Shown: positions 8,531-16,945, counted from the first letter of the stretch. The stretch: 64,000 bases of DNA from an uncultured Leifsonia sp. (GCF_945957465.1 NZ_CAMFLC010000008.1:61078-125077), one strand, 5' to 3'. Translations and numbers: made by a program. Notes: generated by a model not told the origin, from the sequence alone.

Positions 8531-9058
8531 TCAGCCGACGGATCGGTGCAGCAGGAAGATGCCGCCGTGCGCGGGCAGGTTGCTGCGCTCGCGATCGGTT
8601 TCGACGTATTCGTCGATGACAGCGACGATCCGCCGGTCGAGTTCGGCGATATCCTCCGGGGACAGATGCAGCGAGAACCGCGCGTACGTCGCGATGGAGG
8701 CCGGGCCGGCCTCGGCGAGCTCCTGCTGGAACGCCTCCACCGCGACGCCGTCGCCCGACCCGACGTCCTCCACGGGCATGGACAGCCACCAGCTCTTGCC
8801 TGTCGAACGGTACGGCTTCTCCAGAGCGCCGCTGACTCCTGATCGCACTGCGCCCGGCTCCAGGAATCCCGCGTCGACGAGTCGGCGCACGTGGTAATAG
8901 ACCGTTCCGGCGTCTTCCCCCAGCCGGTCGGCCAGTTCTTTGTTCGTCAGCTCGTGATCACCGCACAGGCGCACGATGCGCACCCGCAAGGGATGCGACA
9001 TCGCCTTGATCTCGTGCGCGGTCGCGGGTCGTCGTCTGGGTGACTGCTCCGAGGACAT
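8531..9058 (-). CDS. ArsR-like winged-helix transcriptional regulator
   Basis: The 175-residue protein has an N-terminal winged helix: AMSHPLRVRIVRLCGDHELT, then NKELADRLGEDAGTVYYHVR as the recognition helix and LVDAGFLEPG as the wing. No metal-binding CxC pair is visible. The C-terminal half (from about residue 95) is acidic and helical and may sense a ligand or mediate dimerisation. It is divergent from an MFS exporter with a strong palindrome between the two, so it probably represses the exporter and itself. The ligand cannot be deduced. Confidence 0.85.
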   Translation of the reverse strand: MSSEQSPRRRPATAHEIKAMSHPLRVRIVRLCGDHELTNKELADRLGEDAGTVYYHVRRLVDAGFLEPGAVRSGVSGALEKPYRSTGKSWWLSMPVEDVGSGDGVAVEAFQQELAEAGPASIATYARFSLHLSPEDIAELDRRIVAVIDEYVETDRERSNLPAHGGIFLLHRSVG

Positions 9059-9074
9059 GGCGCCATGCTATCGG

Positions 9075-9112
9075 TCGATTGACTTCTCCACATCGATTGA
9101 GTTTTCTCAATC
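9075..9112. promoter_or_regulatory. Operator: TCGATTGA direct repeats and GATTGAG-N4-CTCAATC palindrome
   Basis: The 74-bp gap between the divergent HTH and MFS genes holds a perfect 7-bp inverted repeat (GATTGAG, TTTT, CTCAATC) at 9095-9112. The octamer TCGATTGA occurs at 9075-9082 and again at 9093-9100, 18 bp apart, so the same half-site appears three times. The block is AT-rich against its surroundings and is placed to overlap both promoters. Confidence 0.75.
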
Positions 9113-9132
9113 AGCGTGCCATTCTGAGAGGT

Positions 9133-10419
9133 GTGACAGGCAAACCGCTCGGCTCCGGGTACTGGAAGCTCTGGACATCGTCCGCTCTGTCCAACCTTGC
9201 GGACGGCGTCATGAAGGTCGCGCTGCCGCTGGTCGCCATCCGCTACACCGACTCCCCCGCACTCATCGCGGGCCTGACGTTCGCCTTCACCCTCCCCTGG
9301 CTGGTGTTCGCCCTGCTGGCCGGCGCGCTCGGCGACCGCTTCGACCGCCGACGGCTCATGCTCCTGGCCAACACAGCACGCGCCGCGTTCCTGGCGTGCC
9401 TTACGGTCGCGACCGTGGCCGGCGCCGGGACGATCTGGCTGCTCTACGCAGCCGGGGTCTGCATCGGCGTCGCCGAGACGGTCTACGACACCTCGTCGCA
9501 GTCGATCCTGCCCCAACTCGTCGGCAAAGACGCCCTCTCCCGCGCCAACGGGCGACTGTACGCGGCAGAGCTCACCACCAACCAGTTCGTCGGGCCGCCC
9601 CTCGGCGGCTTCCTCGTCGCGGTCGGTGTCGGCCTGGCGTTCGGCGCGCCGGTCCTGCTCTGGGTCGCAGCCATCGGGATGCTGCTCCTGGTTCGCGGAC
9701 GGTTCAGCACCGACCACCCCCGCACCACGACGATCCGCGCCGACATCGCAGAAGGCCTGCGCTTCCTCCGCGGCAACACTCTGCTCCGGACCCTCGCCGT
9801 GATGGTCGGCGGCTTCAACTTCGCGAGCAGCGCGGTCTTCACCGTCTTCGTGCTCTACGCGGTCGGGCCGCATTCGGCGATGAGACTGACCGACCCCGGC
9901 TACGGAGTGCTGCTCACGGCGTCCGCGCTCGGCAGCGTCCTCGGCACATTCCTGTCCGAACCCGCCGAGCGGCTGCTCGGGAGATCGCGCGCATTGACCC
10001 TGACGATCGTCGGGTCGCTGCTGACGGTCGCCTCGCCGGCCTTCACGACGAACCCCGTGGTCATCGGCGCGGCGTTCTTCGTCGGCGGCATCACCGTCTC
10101 GATCTGGAACGTGATCACGGTCTCCCTGCGCCAGCGCGTCACCCCGCAGCACCTCCTGGGACGGCTGAACTCCGCCTATCGACTCCTGGCATGGGGCACC
10201 ATGCCGCTGGGCGCCGCGGCCGCCGGCGTCATCGCACAGCTCTTCGGAATCCCGGCCGTCTTCCTCAGCATGGGCACGCTCGTGCTGTGTCTCGTGATCG
10301 GAATGTTCTGGGTGACCGACGCGCGCATGGCCGAAGCCGAGGCGGAGGCCGAACGATCGGACGCCGCCGCCCACGCCGCCACCCGCGCCGCCACCCGTGC
10401 CGCCACCCGCGAGGGCTGA
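9133..10419 (+). CDS. MFS exporter of the MFS_3 (transmembrane secretion effector) group
   Basis: The 428-residue protein has about 12 transmembrane helices, with LSNLADGVMKVALPLVA in helix 1 and loop motif GALGDRFDRRRLML between helices 2 and 3. It resembles macrolide and drug exporters of the MFS_3 group. The start GTG at 9133 is the first in frame after the operator and lies 22 nt from it; GAGAGG directly precedes it, closer than usual. The C-terminus is an Ala/Arg tail encoded by three tandem 12-mers. Regulation by the divergent ArsR-like protein is likely. Confidence 0.85.
   Translation: MTGKPLGSGYWKLWTSSALSNLADGVMKVALPLVAIRYTDSPALIAGLTFAFTLPWLVFALLAGALGDRFDRRRLMLLANTARAAFLACLTVATVAGAGTIWLLYAAGVCIGVAETVYDTSSQSILPQLVGKDALSRANGRLYAAELTTNQFVGPPLGGFLVAVGVGLAFGAPVLLWVAAIGMLLLVRGRFSTDHPRTTTIRADIAEGLRFLRGNTLLRTLAVMVGGFNFASSAVFTVFVLYAVGPHSAMRLTDPGYGVLLTASALGSVLGTFLSEPAERLLGRSRALTLTIVGSLLTVASPAFTTNPVVIGAAFFVGGITVSIWNVITVSLRQRVTPQHLLGRLNSAYRLLAWGTMPLGAAAAGVIAQLFGIPAVFLSMGTLVLCLVIGMFWVTDARMAEAEAEAERSDAAAHAATRAATRAATREG
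10375..10410 (+). repeat. Three tandem 12-bp repeats encoding the Ala-Ala-Thr-Arg tail of the exporter
   Basis: GCCGCCACCCGC occurs three times in tandem with a single C-to-T change in the middle copy, encoding AATR three times just before the stop codon. This is a slippage-prone tract at a dispensable C-terminus. Confidence 0.85.
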
Positions 10420-10742
10420 CGCACTCACGACTTTGCCAGGGATCATGCCCGAGTTGTCCAGAGTAGGCGTCTAACGTGGCTGGGCGACGGCGATGATCGC
10501 TGTCCGTGCTGCGCCGTGCGTCCCACCCCCCGACCCGCGGACGACACCCCCGAACACCTGGTGCGGCACACCCGCGTCGAACGCCGCGCTCCGGACCACG
10601 GGTCCACGAGCGCTTCCGTGCGTCCCGGCGCGGTTCCAGCCCGCCCCTCCGACCGCTCTCCCCCCGGGAGCGGTCTGCGCCGTGCGCCGTGCGCCGAGCG
10701 GCTCGCGCACGGCCGGGCGGGGAAGCCCGACCCAGGAAATCC
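10420..10742 (+). promoter_or_regulatory. 323-bp structured leader of the transglycosylase-like gene
   Basis: No gene is visible in this gap; the frames that cross it have poor codon use. A promoter-like stretch (TTGTCC then TAGGCGTCTAACG) lies at about 10455-10480. The transcript would then be about 260 nt of leader with several stable hairpins: ACCGCTC/GAGCGGT near 10655-10677, a perfect 9-bp stem at 10686-10694/10705-10713, and CGGGC/GCCCG at 10714-10729 just before the AGGAAA ribosome-binding site. Actinobacterial genes of this kind are often preceded by a cyclic-di-AMP (ydaO-type) riboswitch; I cannot match its conserved core by eye. Confidence 0.45.
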
Positions 10743-11534
10743 ATGCTCAGTACTCTTCGAACCACCCTGCGCTCTTCCAGCCTCCCCTTCGGCCGCGTCC
10801 TCACCGGCGCCGCGGCGATCATCATGTCGGCGAGCCTCGTCACGCCGATGATCGCGCAGCAGCAGGAGAGCGAGCGCGCCACCCGCGAGCTCTCCGAATC
10901 CACGGGAATCCACCACGATCAGCTCGGCGTCTACGACAAACTCTGGCGCGACCGGCTCGAGGACGTCGCGCAGCAGAGCCTCGCCAAGGCCCAGGCCACC
11001 GTCCAGGCCAATGCGGCGAAGGCCGACGCCTCTGCCGCCAAGACCGCGATCGCCGGTCTCGACGACTACAAGAAGCTCGACGACTCGAAGCTCCGAAAGA
11101 GCATCGACGCCACCGACGCCGCGACAGCCGCCCTCGCCGCAGCGGGTGCTGCGGCCGATCAGCGTGCAGCCGCCGCGGCCGCAGCCGCCGCCGCAGCCGC
11201 CGCTGCTGCGCAGGCCGCGGCGAACACCCCGGACGGAGCGCGCAGCATCGCCGCCGGCCTGGCCTCCAGTACCTATGGCTGGGGCGGCGACCAGTTCCAA
11301 TGCCTCGACAACCTCTGGCAGAAGGAGTCCGGCTGGAACTACCGGGCCTCCAACGGCAGCAGCGGGGCCACCGGTATCCCGCAGGCCCTGCCCGGCAGCA
11401 AGATGGCGAGCTTCGGCTCCGACTGGGCGACGAACGCCACCACGCAGATCAAGTGGGGTCTCGACTACATCAAGCGCGGGTACGGCACGCCGTGCAGTGC
11501 CTGGGGCCACTCGCAATCGGTCAACTGGTACTGA
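10743..11534 (+). CDS. Secreted lytic-transglycosylase-like cell-wall protein
   Basis: The 263-residue protein starts at an ATG 6 nt after AGGAAA. It has an N-terminal signal or anchor segment (about residues 18-37, VLTGAAAIIMSASLVTPMIA), a helical region of about 100 residues with a run of 15 or more Ala, and a C-terminal domain of about 85 residues. That domain has the soluble-lytic-transglycosylase-like core: LWQKESGW with a candidate catalytic Glu, GIPQALPGSKM, WGLDYIKRGYG, and it ends SQSVNWY at the stop codon. It probably acts on peptidoglycan outside the membrane. The same C-terminal domain recurs in the protein at 60694. Confidence 0.85.
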   Translation: MLSTLRTTLRSSSLPFGRVLTGAAAIIMSASLVTPMIAQQQESERATRELSESTGIHHDQLGVYDKLWRDRLEDVAQQSLAKAQATVQANAAKADASAAKTAIAGLDDYKKLDDSKLRKSIDATDAATAALAAAGAAADQRAAAAAAAAAAAAAAAQAAANTPDGARSIAAGLASSTYGWGGDQFQCLDNLWQKESGWNYRASNGSSGATGIPQALPGSKMASFGSDWATNATTQIKWGLDYIKRGYGTPCSAWGHSQSVNWY

Positions 11535-11586
11535 CCGGCACCTTCCGGTCCTGAACCGGCGACACGAGGGACGGCGACCGCGCCGG

Positions 11587-11592
11587 TAGACT
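11587..11592 (+). promoter_or_regulatory. Probable -10 box for a leaderless transcript of the MetE-like gene
   Basis: TAGACT stands 7 nt before the GTG start at 11600, with no ribosome-binding site between them. The hexamer and spacing are identical to those before orn. Confidence 0.5.
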
Positions 11593-11599
11593 CGCCCAG

Positions 11600-12679
11600 G
11601 TGAGCACCGGCCCGGCCCCCGTCCCTTCGTCGACTCCCGTGATCCGCGGAGCGCACCTCGTCGGGAGCGTCAACCTCCCGGACGCCGAGGCCGTGTTCCG
11701 CACGGTGAGCGATCACCTCGGCGACCGCCTGCGGCGCATTCCGGACGGAGAGGTCGGCGAACGGTTCTACTGGATCCAATTCCAGACCACGCGCTTCGAC
11801 ACGGTGAACGGGCTCTCGCGGATCCCGGTCGAGCCCACCTACCTCCGCGGCGTCTTCGACGGTCGGCCGTTCCGGCTCGACGACGGGGTCCGCGCCGACG
11901 ATCTCGCCTTCCCCGAGCTCGGCTACGCGGAGGCCGCCCTGGAGTCCTACGCGGAGTTCGCGCGCCTGCGCGAAGCCGGGTCCATCGCGGCAGGCACGCG
12001 GTTCCAGGTGTCGCTTCCCACGCCCGCCGCTGTGATCGGCGCATTCATCGTGCCGGAGGACCGAACCGCTCTGGAGCCTGCCTACGAACGCGCGCTGTTC
12101 GCCGAACTCGCGCGCATCCTCGACGGCATTCCGCACAACGATCTGGCGGTCCAGTGGGACACCGCGGTCGAGTTCGCACTTCTCGAGGGGCGGATCGAAC
12201 CGTGGTTCGCCGAGCCCGGATCCCGCGCCGTGCTCAACGGGGTCGTCGAGCGCGCCGTCCGCCAGGCCGCCGCCGTTCCCGCCGACGTGGAGGTCGGCTA
12301 TCACCTCTGCTACGGCGACGTCGAAGAACAGCACTTCGTGCAGCCCACGGACTCCGGGCTGCTCGCCGCCGTCATCCGCGGCGTTGTCGCAGCATCGCCG
12401 CGACCGATCACCTTCTTCCACCTGCCGGTCCCGATCGAACGCGACGACGCCGCCTACTTCGCCCCGCTGCGCGAGCTGGAACTGCCGGATGACACGGAGT
12501 TGTATCTCGGCCTCCTGCACCACGAGGACGGGTTCGACGGCGCGCGCCGTCGTGCGGCTGCCGCCGCCACCGCGCGGACGCGGTTCGGAGTGGCGACGGA
12601 GTGCGGCTTCGGCCGCGGGCCCTCCGACCGCACGATCGACCTGCTGCAGCTGCACGCCGACTTCGCCGAGGCGTGGTGA
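11600..12679 (+). CDS. MetE-like (cobalamin-independent methionine synthase superfamily) protein of unknown reaction
   Basis: The 359-residue protein resembles the C-terminal barrel of MetE and related UROD/MetE-like proteins. H235 and C237 (GYHLCYGD) and C335 (TECGFGRGP) lie in the context of the MetE zinc ligands (HxC ... C), and IPDGEVGERFYWI near residue 47 is typical of stand-alone actinobacterial members. The roughly 750-residue true MetE has a second N-terminal barrel that is missing here, so methionine synthesis with folate is not assured; a methyl or alkyl transfer from another donor is possible. Its TGA overlaps the GTG of the zincin gene. Confidence 0.65.
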   Translation: MSTGPAPVPSSTPVIRGAHLVGSVNLPDAEAVFRTVSDHLGDRLRRIPDGEVGERFYWIQFQTTRFDTVNGLSRIPVEPTYLRGVFDGRPFRLDDGVRADDLAFPELGYAEAALESYAEFARLREAGSIAAGTRFQVSLPTPAAVIGAFIVPEDRTALEPAYERALFAELARILDGIPHNDLAVQWDTAVEFALLEGRIEPWFAEPGSRAVLNGVVERAVRQAAAVPADVEVGYHLCYGDVEEQHFVQPTDSGLLAAVIRGVVAASPRPITFFHLPVPIERDDAAYFAPLRELELPDDTELYLGLLHHEDGFDGARRRAAAAATARTRFGVATECGFGRGPSDRTIDLLQLHADFAEAW

Positions 12680-13035
12680 GCGCGCCCGTGGACCTCGACG
12701 CCGATGCGTTCGAGCGACTCGTCACCGACGAGCTCGACCTCCTGCCGGACGAGATGATCGACGGTCTCGACAATGTCGTCTTCGTGGTGGAGGACCGACC
12801 CGAGGACGGCTCTCTCGACCTGCTCGGCCTGTACGACGGCGTGGCCCTGACCGAGCGAGACGCCTACGGTTTCGGCGAGATGCCCGACCGGATCATCCTG
12901 TATCGCGAGCCGTTGCTCGCGATCTGCGCGAACGAGGACGAGCTGCGCGACGAAATCCATGTGACCCTCGTGCACGAGATCGCGCACTACTACGGCATCG
13001 ACGATGAACGGCTGCACGAGCTCGGCTGGGCGTGA
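12676..13035 (+). CDS. Small zincin-like metallopeptidase family protein
   Basis: The 119-residue acidic protein carries the zinc motif H100-E-x-x-H104-x-x-G and a third histidine at 114 (HEIAHYYGIDDERLHELG), the pattern of the small acidic zincin-like family (Pfam DUF1025). It has no signal peptide and is predicted cytoplasmic. The GTG at 12676 overlaps the previous stop as GTGA, so translation is probably coupled to the MetE-like gene. Peptidase activity is not established for most members. Confidence 0.8.
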   Translation: MSAPVDLDADAFERLVTDELDLLPDEMIDGLDNVVFVVEDRPEDGSLDLLGLYDGVALTERDAYGFGEMPDRIILYREPLLAICANEDELRDEIHVTLVHEIAHYYGIDDERLHELGWA

Positions 13036-13065
13036 CGCAGACCGAGCCGTGACGCGGAGCGTCCG

Positions 13066-13332
13066 TCAGAGGGACTCCTCGTCCTTTTCGGCCTCCACCG
13101 GGTCGCTGTCCGGTGCGTCGAAGTGATACTCGACGTGACGCTCACCGTTCAGCACCCGCTCCTGGCCCGCGATGTACCAGAACGTCGACTCGAGTCCTTC
13201 GACGGCGGCAACGGCTCCGATGCGCTCGTCGACCTCGCCACCGACGAGATACCGCCGTTCGGCGGTGCCCGCCAGGGGGCCGTCTGCGTACTCGACGATG
13301 TACTGCGGATCCGAGTGGGGTGTCTCGCTCAT
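13066..13332 (-). CDS. Small conserved-type hypothetical protein
   Basis: An 88-residue acidic protein beginning MSETPHSDPQYIVEYADGPL with no membrane segment or cysteine. Its ATG overlaps the stop codon of the upstream kinase gene as ATGA. A tract YIVEYADGPLAGTAERRYLV suggests a short beta-sheet domain. I do not recognise the family. It is the last gene of the minus-strand ykoE-ykoD-ykoC-kinase run. Confidence 0.7.
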   Translation of the reverse strand: MSETPHSDPQYIVEYADGPLAGTAERRYLVGGEVDERIGAVAAVEGLESTFWYIAGQERVLNGERHVEYHFDAPDSDPVEAEKDEESL

Positions 13333-13958
13333 GGCACCACCGTAGCCCCCGACGAGCGCCGCGGTGTGGATGCGATCGGCCAGTCGGTCACGTCGAGCAC
13401 CAGGTCGGCGTTGGCGCGCGGCTTCTCTCTCGCCAGGTAGCGTTCGAACTCCGACTGCCACTGGTCCCAGTGCGACGCGAACGTCGCGCCGTCGCGCTCG
13501 AGCGCCCGCTCCTTGCGCAGCGCGTAGTCAGCGTCGAGCCACAGCGCGAGGTGAGCGCGGCGGACGTTCGCCGCGGCGAGCGTGCCACAGCCCTCCACCA
13601 CCAGCGGCGCCGGGCCGGCCACCTCGTTCCACTCCGCCGGCCGCTGCCGCGACCAGTCCCAGCGCCGCCACCGCCCGGACCCCGACGTCGCGAGCGGCTC
13701 CAGCAGGTCGGTGTGCAGCGCAGCGCTCGCGGCGTCCAGGCCGTCCCACCCCGGATAGAGATCGTCCATGCGGACGATCCGGGCCCCCACATCGCCGGGC
13801 CAATGCGCCACCAGCAGGTCCGCGAGCGAACTCTTGCCCGCGCCGCTCGGCCCGTCGATCAGCACCACGGGTGCCGCAGACCCCGCCGCGGTCACGGCTC
13901 CCGCGACAGCACTCAGGAGCGCCTCGCGCTCGCGCGCGGCATCAGGACCCCAGGACAT
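13329..13958 (-). CDS. P-loop nucleoside/uridine-kinase-like protein
   Basis: The 209-residue protein has a Walker A motif at about residues 34-41 (GPSGAGKSS), followed by RMDDLYPGWDGL, which matches the substrate loop of uridine-kinase-like P-loop kinases, and VVEGCGTLA as a Walker B-like strand. The ATG at 13958 has GGGAG 6 nt upstream. It overlaps the 3' end of the T-component gene by 17 bp and the next gene by 4 bp, so it is in the same operon as the thiamine transporter. Its substrate is unknown; a role in salvage of a thiamine precursor is only suggested by position. Confidence 0.75.
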   Translation of the reverse strand: MSWGPDAAREREALLSAVAGAVTAAGSAAPVVLIDGPSGAGKSSLADLLVAHWPGDVGARIVRMDDLYPGWDGLDAASAALHTDLLEPLATSGSGRWRRWDWSRQRPAEWNEVAGPAPLVVEGCGTLAAANVRRAHLALWLDADYALRKERALERDGATFASHWDQWQSEFERYLAREKPRANADLVLDVTDWPIASTPRRSSGATVVP

Positions 13959-14721
13959 TCCAGCTCCCCACTGCGATGGCGACGGCGGCGGCCGCCCCCG
14001 CGACGGCCAGGGCGACGCCGAGCGCCACCCAGTCCCGAACCCGGAAGACCGAAGGCCGCGCCCAGGTCCGATCGATCGCGGCGCCGAAGCCGCGGGCCTC
14101 CATCGCCGTCGCAAGCTTCGAGCCCCGCCGGATCGAGAGCACGAACAGCGCGAACGACTGGCCGAGGAACCGGCGCAGCGCTCCCGACTCCGCCACACCG
14201 CGGGCCCGTCGGGCCAGAGACAGCGCGCGCCAGTCGTCGATGAACAGTCCGACCAGCCGCAGGCCCGCGAGCGCGCCGACCACGAAACGCGCCGGAAGCT
14301 TCAGGATCTGCGCCAGCCCGTCCGCCAGATCGGTCGGGTCGATCGTGATGAAGAGCAGGACAGCAGGCAGCCCGATCGCCAGGACCCGCAACAGCGTGGC
14401 CAGCGCCAGCTGCAGCGAACCCGCGCTCACCTCGATCGCCCACCAATGCAGATAGACCTCGCCGCTGGTGCGGCCGTACAGCGCCGTCGTCAGCGCGGCC
14501 AGGGGTGCGGCGACCAGCACGGGGGCGGTTCTGGCGAGGAGGACCAACGCTGGGATGCCCGCGAAGCAGAGCAGCACGTGCTCCAGTGCGAGCGCGACCC
14601 CCGCCGAGACGGGATCGATCGAAACCAGCAGCACAGCCGTCACGATGAGCGCCGCACCGAGCTTGGCGACCGGATTCAGTGTCGCGAGCGGCCCGCTGCG
14701 GACGGGTTCGGCGATCGTCAT
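13942..14721 (-). CDS. ykoC: ECF transporter T component, thiamine/HMP type (YkoC-like)
   Basis: The 259-residue integral membrane protein has about five or six hydrophobic helices and the coupling-helix motif of EcfT proteins (AMEARGFG near residue 205, and SLARRARGV near 168). It links the ATPases to the substrate-binding subunit. The ATG at 14721 overlaps the ATPase stop as ATGA. The gene order S, double ATPase, T under one TPP riboswitch matches ykoEDC, so thiamine or its hydroxymethylpyrimidine moiety is the likely cargo. Confidence 0.88.
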   Translation of the reverse strand: MTIAEPVRSGPLATLNPVAKLGAALIVTAVLLVSIDPVSAGVALALEHVLLCFAGIPALVLLARTAPVLVAAPLAALTTALYGRTSGEVYLHWWAIEVSAGSLQLALATLLRVLAIGLPAVLLFITIDPTDLADGLAQILKLPARFVVGALAGLRLVGLFIDDWRALSLARRARGVAESGALRRFLGQSFALFVLSIRRGSKLATAMEARGFGAAIDRTWARPSVFRVRDWVALGVALAVAGAAAAVAIAVGSWNVLGS

Positions 14722-16259
14722 GCCGCGACCTCCCGCCGCGCATCCACCCGCAGCTCGCTCGCTCCGATCGCCGAGGCGAACTCCGCGTCGTGGGTCGCGG
14801 CGACGATCGCGTGGCCCTCGCCCCGGAGCGCGGCGATCAGCTCGACCAGGGCGCGCCAGGTGTTGGCGTCCTGACCGAACGTCGGCTCGTCCAGCACCAG
14901 CATCCCCGGACGGGTGGCGAGCGCGGTCCCCACCGACAGCCGACGCTTCTGACCGCCCGACAGGGTGAACGGATTGGCGTCGGCCAGGTCGCTCAAACCC
15001 AGCGCGTCCAGCAGCGCGCTCACGCGTCGATCGGTCTCGGCCGGCGTCAGGCGGAGCGCACGCGGCCCCGCCGCGAGCTCGTCCCGCACACGCGACGCGA
15101 GGAACTGGTGCTCCGGACTCTGGAACACGCTGCCGATGCGCGTCAGCAGCTCCCGCGACCTCCAGTCGCCCGGATCGGCGCCGGCGCCGTTCGCGAGCGC
15201 CGGTGATGCTGCGAGCGTTCCGCCCAGGCGTGGCAGCAGGCCGCCGAGGGTCAAGGCGAGCGTCGATTTCCCCGCCCCGCTGCGCCCGGTCAGCGCGACG
15301 GCGGAGCCCTCTGCCACGGCGAGATCGGCGAGGAACGGCAGCGCGTCGCCGGCGTTGCCGTCGCCACGATGTCTGCGGCGTCCGCCGCCTGCCCGACGAC
15401 GGCCGGAGAACAGCGGCGAGTGGCCGACGGCGAGCTCGCGCGCCTCCAGGAGCGGACCTCCCAGTGCCACAGCGGGCGCTACGGGGGTGGGCGCGCCGGG
15501 CAGCCACACCCCAGCGCGCCGGAGATCGCCCGCCGCGTCGGCGAGCACGTCGTCCGGCGCGCCGTCGGCGAGCACGCCTCCCGCCGCGTCGAGCACCACG
15601 ACCCGGTCGACCACGTCGCGCCACACAGCCACACGGTGTTCGACGACGATCATCGTCGCTCCGGATGCGTCCAGGACCGAGGCGACGGCGTCCCGTACCT
15701 CCGCGGCGCCCTGCGGGTCGAGGTTCGCCGTCGGCTCGTCGAGCAGCAGCAGTCCCGGTCGCATGGCGAGAAGTCCGGCGAGCGCGAGCCGCTGCTTCTG
15801 GCCGCCGGACAGCTGAGCCGTCGAACGGTCGAGCGGTACGTCGAGGGCGACCGCGTCGAGCGCTGCGCGCACACGCGGCCACAACTCGTCGCGGGCGACG
15901 CCGAGGTTCTCGCACGCGAATGCGACGTCGTCGCCCACGCGCGCGAGGATCACCTGCGCATCCGGGTCCTGCAGCAGCAGGCCCGACCGGCCGCGCACCT
16001 CGGTCGGTGCGCGGCCGTCGAGGAGCAGCGAACCCTGCGTCTCGCCGTCGTCGTCGCCGCCCAGAACGCCGGCGAGCCCGGCGAGCACGGTCGACTTGCC
16101 CGCACCGGAGGCACCGAGGAGCAACACCCGCTCCCCCGGCTCCACCGACAGTGTCAGGCCGCGAACGGCCCAGGCGTGGCGCCCGGCGTAGCGCCAGCCC
16201 CAGTCGCCGACCCGAACGGCGACCGGGGCCGGTGGCCTCCGTGAATCTTCGTGCGACAT
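14718..16259 (-). CDS. ykoD: Fused double ATP-binding subunit of an ECF transporter (YkoD-like)
   Basis: The 513-residue protein holds two ABC ATPase domains in tandem. Domain 1: Walker A GASGAGKST (49-57), signature LSGGQKQR (150-157), Walker B LLLLDEPTANLD. Domain 2: Walker A GRSGAGKST (325-333), signature LSGGQKRR, Walker B MLVLDEPTFGQD. An Arg/Gly-rich linker joins them at about 286-304. Both halves look catalytically intact. It energises the YkoE/YkoC membrane partners and is coupled to ykoC by a 4-bp overlap. Confidence 0.92.
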   Translation of the reverse strand: MSHEDSRRPPAPVAVRVGDWGWRYAGRHAWAVRGLTLSVEPGERVLLLGASGAGKSTVLAGLAGVLGGDDDGETQGSLLLDGRAPTEVRGRSGLLLQDPDAQVILARVGDDVAFACENLGVARDELWPRVRAALDAVALDVPLDRSTAQLSGGQKQRLALAGLLAMRPGLLLLDEPTANLDPQGAAEVRDAVASVLDASGATMIVVEHRVAVWRDVVDRVVVLDAAGGVLADGAPDDVLADAAGDLRRAGVWLPGAPTPVAPAVALGGPLLEARELAVGHSPLFSGRRRAGGGRRRHRGDGNAGDALPFLADLAVAEGSAVALTGRSGAGKSTLALTLGGLLPRLGGTLAASPALANGAGADPGDWRSRELLTRIGSVFQSPEHQFLASRVRDELAAGPRALRLTPAETDRRVSALLDALGLSDLADANPFTLSGGQKRRLSVGTALATRPGMLVLDEPTFGQDANTWRALVELIAALRGEGHAIVAATHDAEFASAIGASELRVDARREVAA

Positions 16260-16281
16260 GAGGGATGCCCGTGCAGGCGGC

Positions 16282-16902
16282 CTACACCCGCCCTGTCACC
16301 TCGCGTCCGGCGGCGAATCTGCTGAGCGCGCCCGTCCGCGCGAGCGCCTTCACCAGCAGCCAGGACCCCAGGCCCGCGACGACGACACCGGACACCGTCG
16401 TCGTGATCGTGTAGACGACGGCGAATTCCGCCTTCGCACCCGGGTACGAGTACAGCAGGTCGAGGATCGACTCGGCGAGGCCCGTGCCTGCACCGGCCAG
16501 GAGCGCGGTGACGAGATTCCAGCGCGTGTAGAGGAACAGCGCGAAGACGATCTCGGCCCCGAGGCCTTGCACGACGCCGGAGAGCAGAGTCGCGAAACCC
16601 CACTGCGTGCCGATGAGCATCGACACCACGGCGGCGACCACCTCGCCGTACAGCGCGGCGCCCGGCTTGCGCACGATCAGGGCCGTGAGCACGCCGGCGA
16701 AGAGCCACGGGCCGTTGAGGATGCCCTGGAATCCGGGAAGAACGGCGGTCACCGGTCCGGAGATCGGATTGTAGGCCTGACCCCAGACCCAGAAGACGAC
16801 GCCGGACGCGACGGCGACGACGCTGGCGACGACGATGTCGACGACCCGCCAGCGCAGAATGCGCTTGGACGGCGCGGAGACGGACGAAATGGTTGCGTGC
16901 AC
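16282..16902 (-). CDS. ykoE: ECF transporter S component, YkoE family (thiamine or HMP uptake)
   Basis: The 206-residue membrane protein has about five helices and the YkoE hallmarks WGQAYNPISGPV, GPWLFAGVL and TQWGFATLLSG. It provides the substrate-binding pocket of the transporter. The GTG at 16902 is chosen because AAGGGG lies 7 nt upstream; a GTG at 16935 would place the start before that site. It is the first gene after the TPP riboswitch, which makes thiamine-related cargo nearly certain. Confidence 0.92.
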   Translation of the reverse strand: MHATISSVSAPSKRILRWRVVDIVVASVVAVASGVVFWVWGQAYNPISGPVTAVLPGFQGILNGPWLFAGVLTALIVRKPGAALYGEVVAAVVSMLIGTQWGFATLLSGVVQGLGAEIVFALFLYTRWNLVTALLAGAGTGLAESILDLLYSYPGAKAEFAVVYTITTTVSGVVVAGLGSWLLVKALARTGALSRFAAGREVTGRV

Positions 16903-16945
16903 TGTCGTGCCCCTTCTCTCGAGAAATGAGGGCACGGGATGTGAG

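Noticed and set aside
13942..15915. A 657-codon frame that would extend the ECF T component N-terminally
   Set aside because: The first 398 codons are an Arg-rich shadow of the ATPase gene; the real T component starts at the ATG at 14721, which overlaps the ATPase stop.
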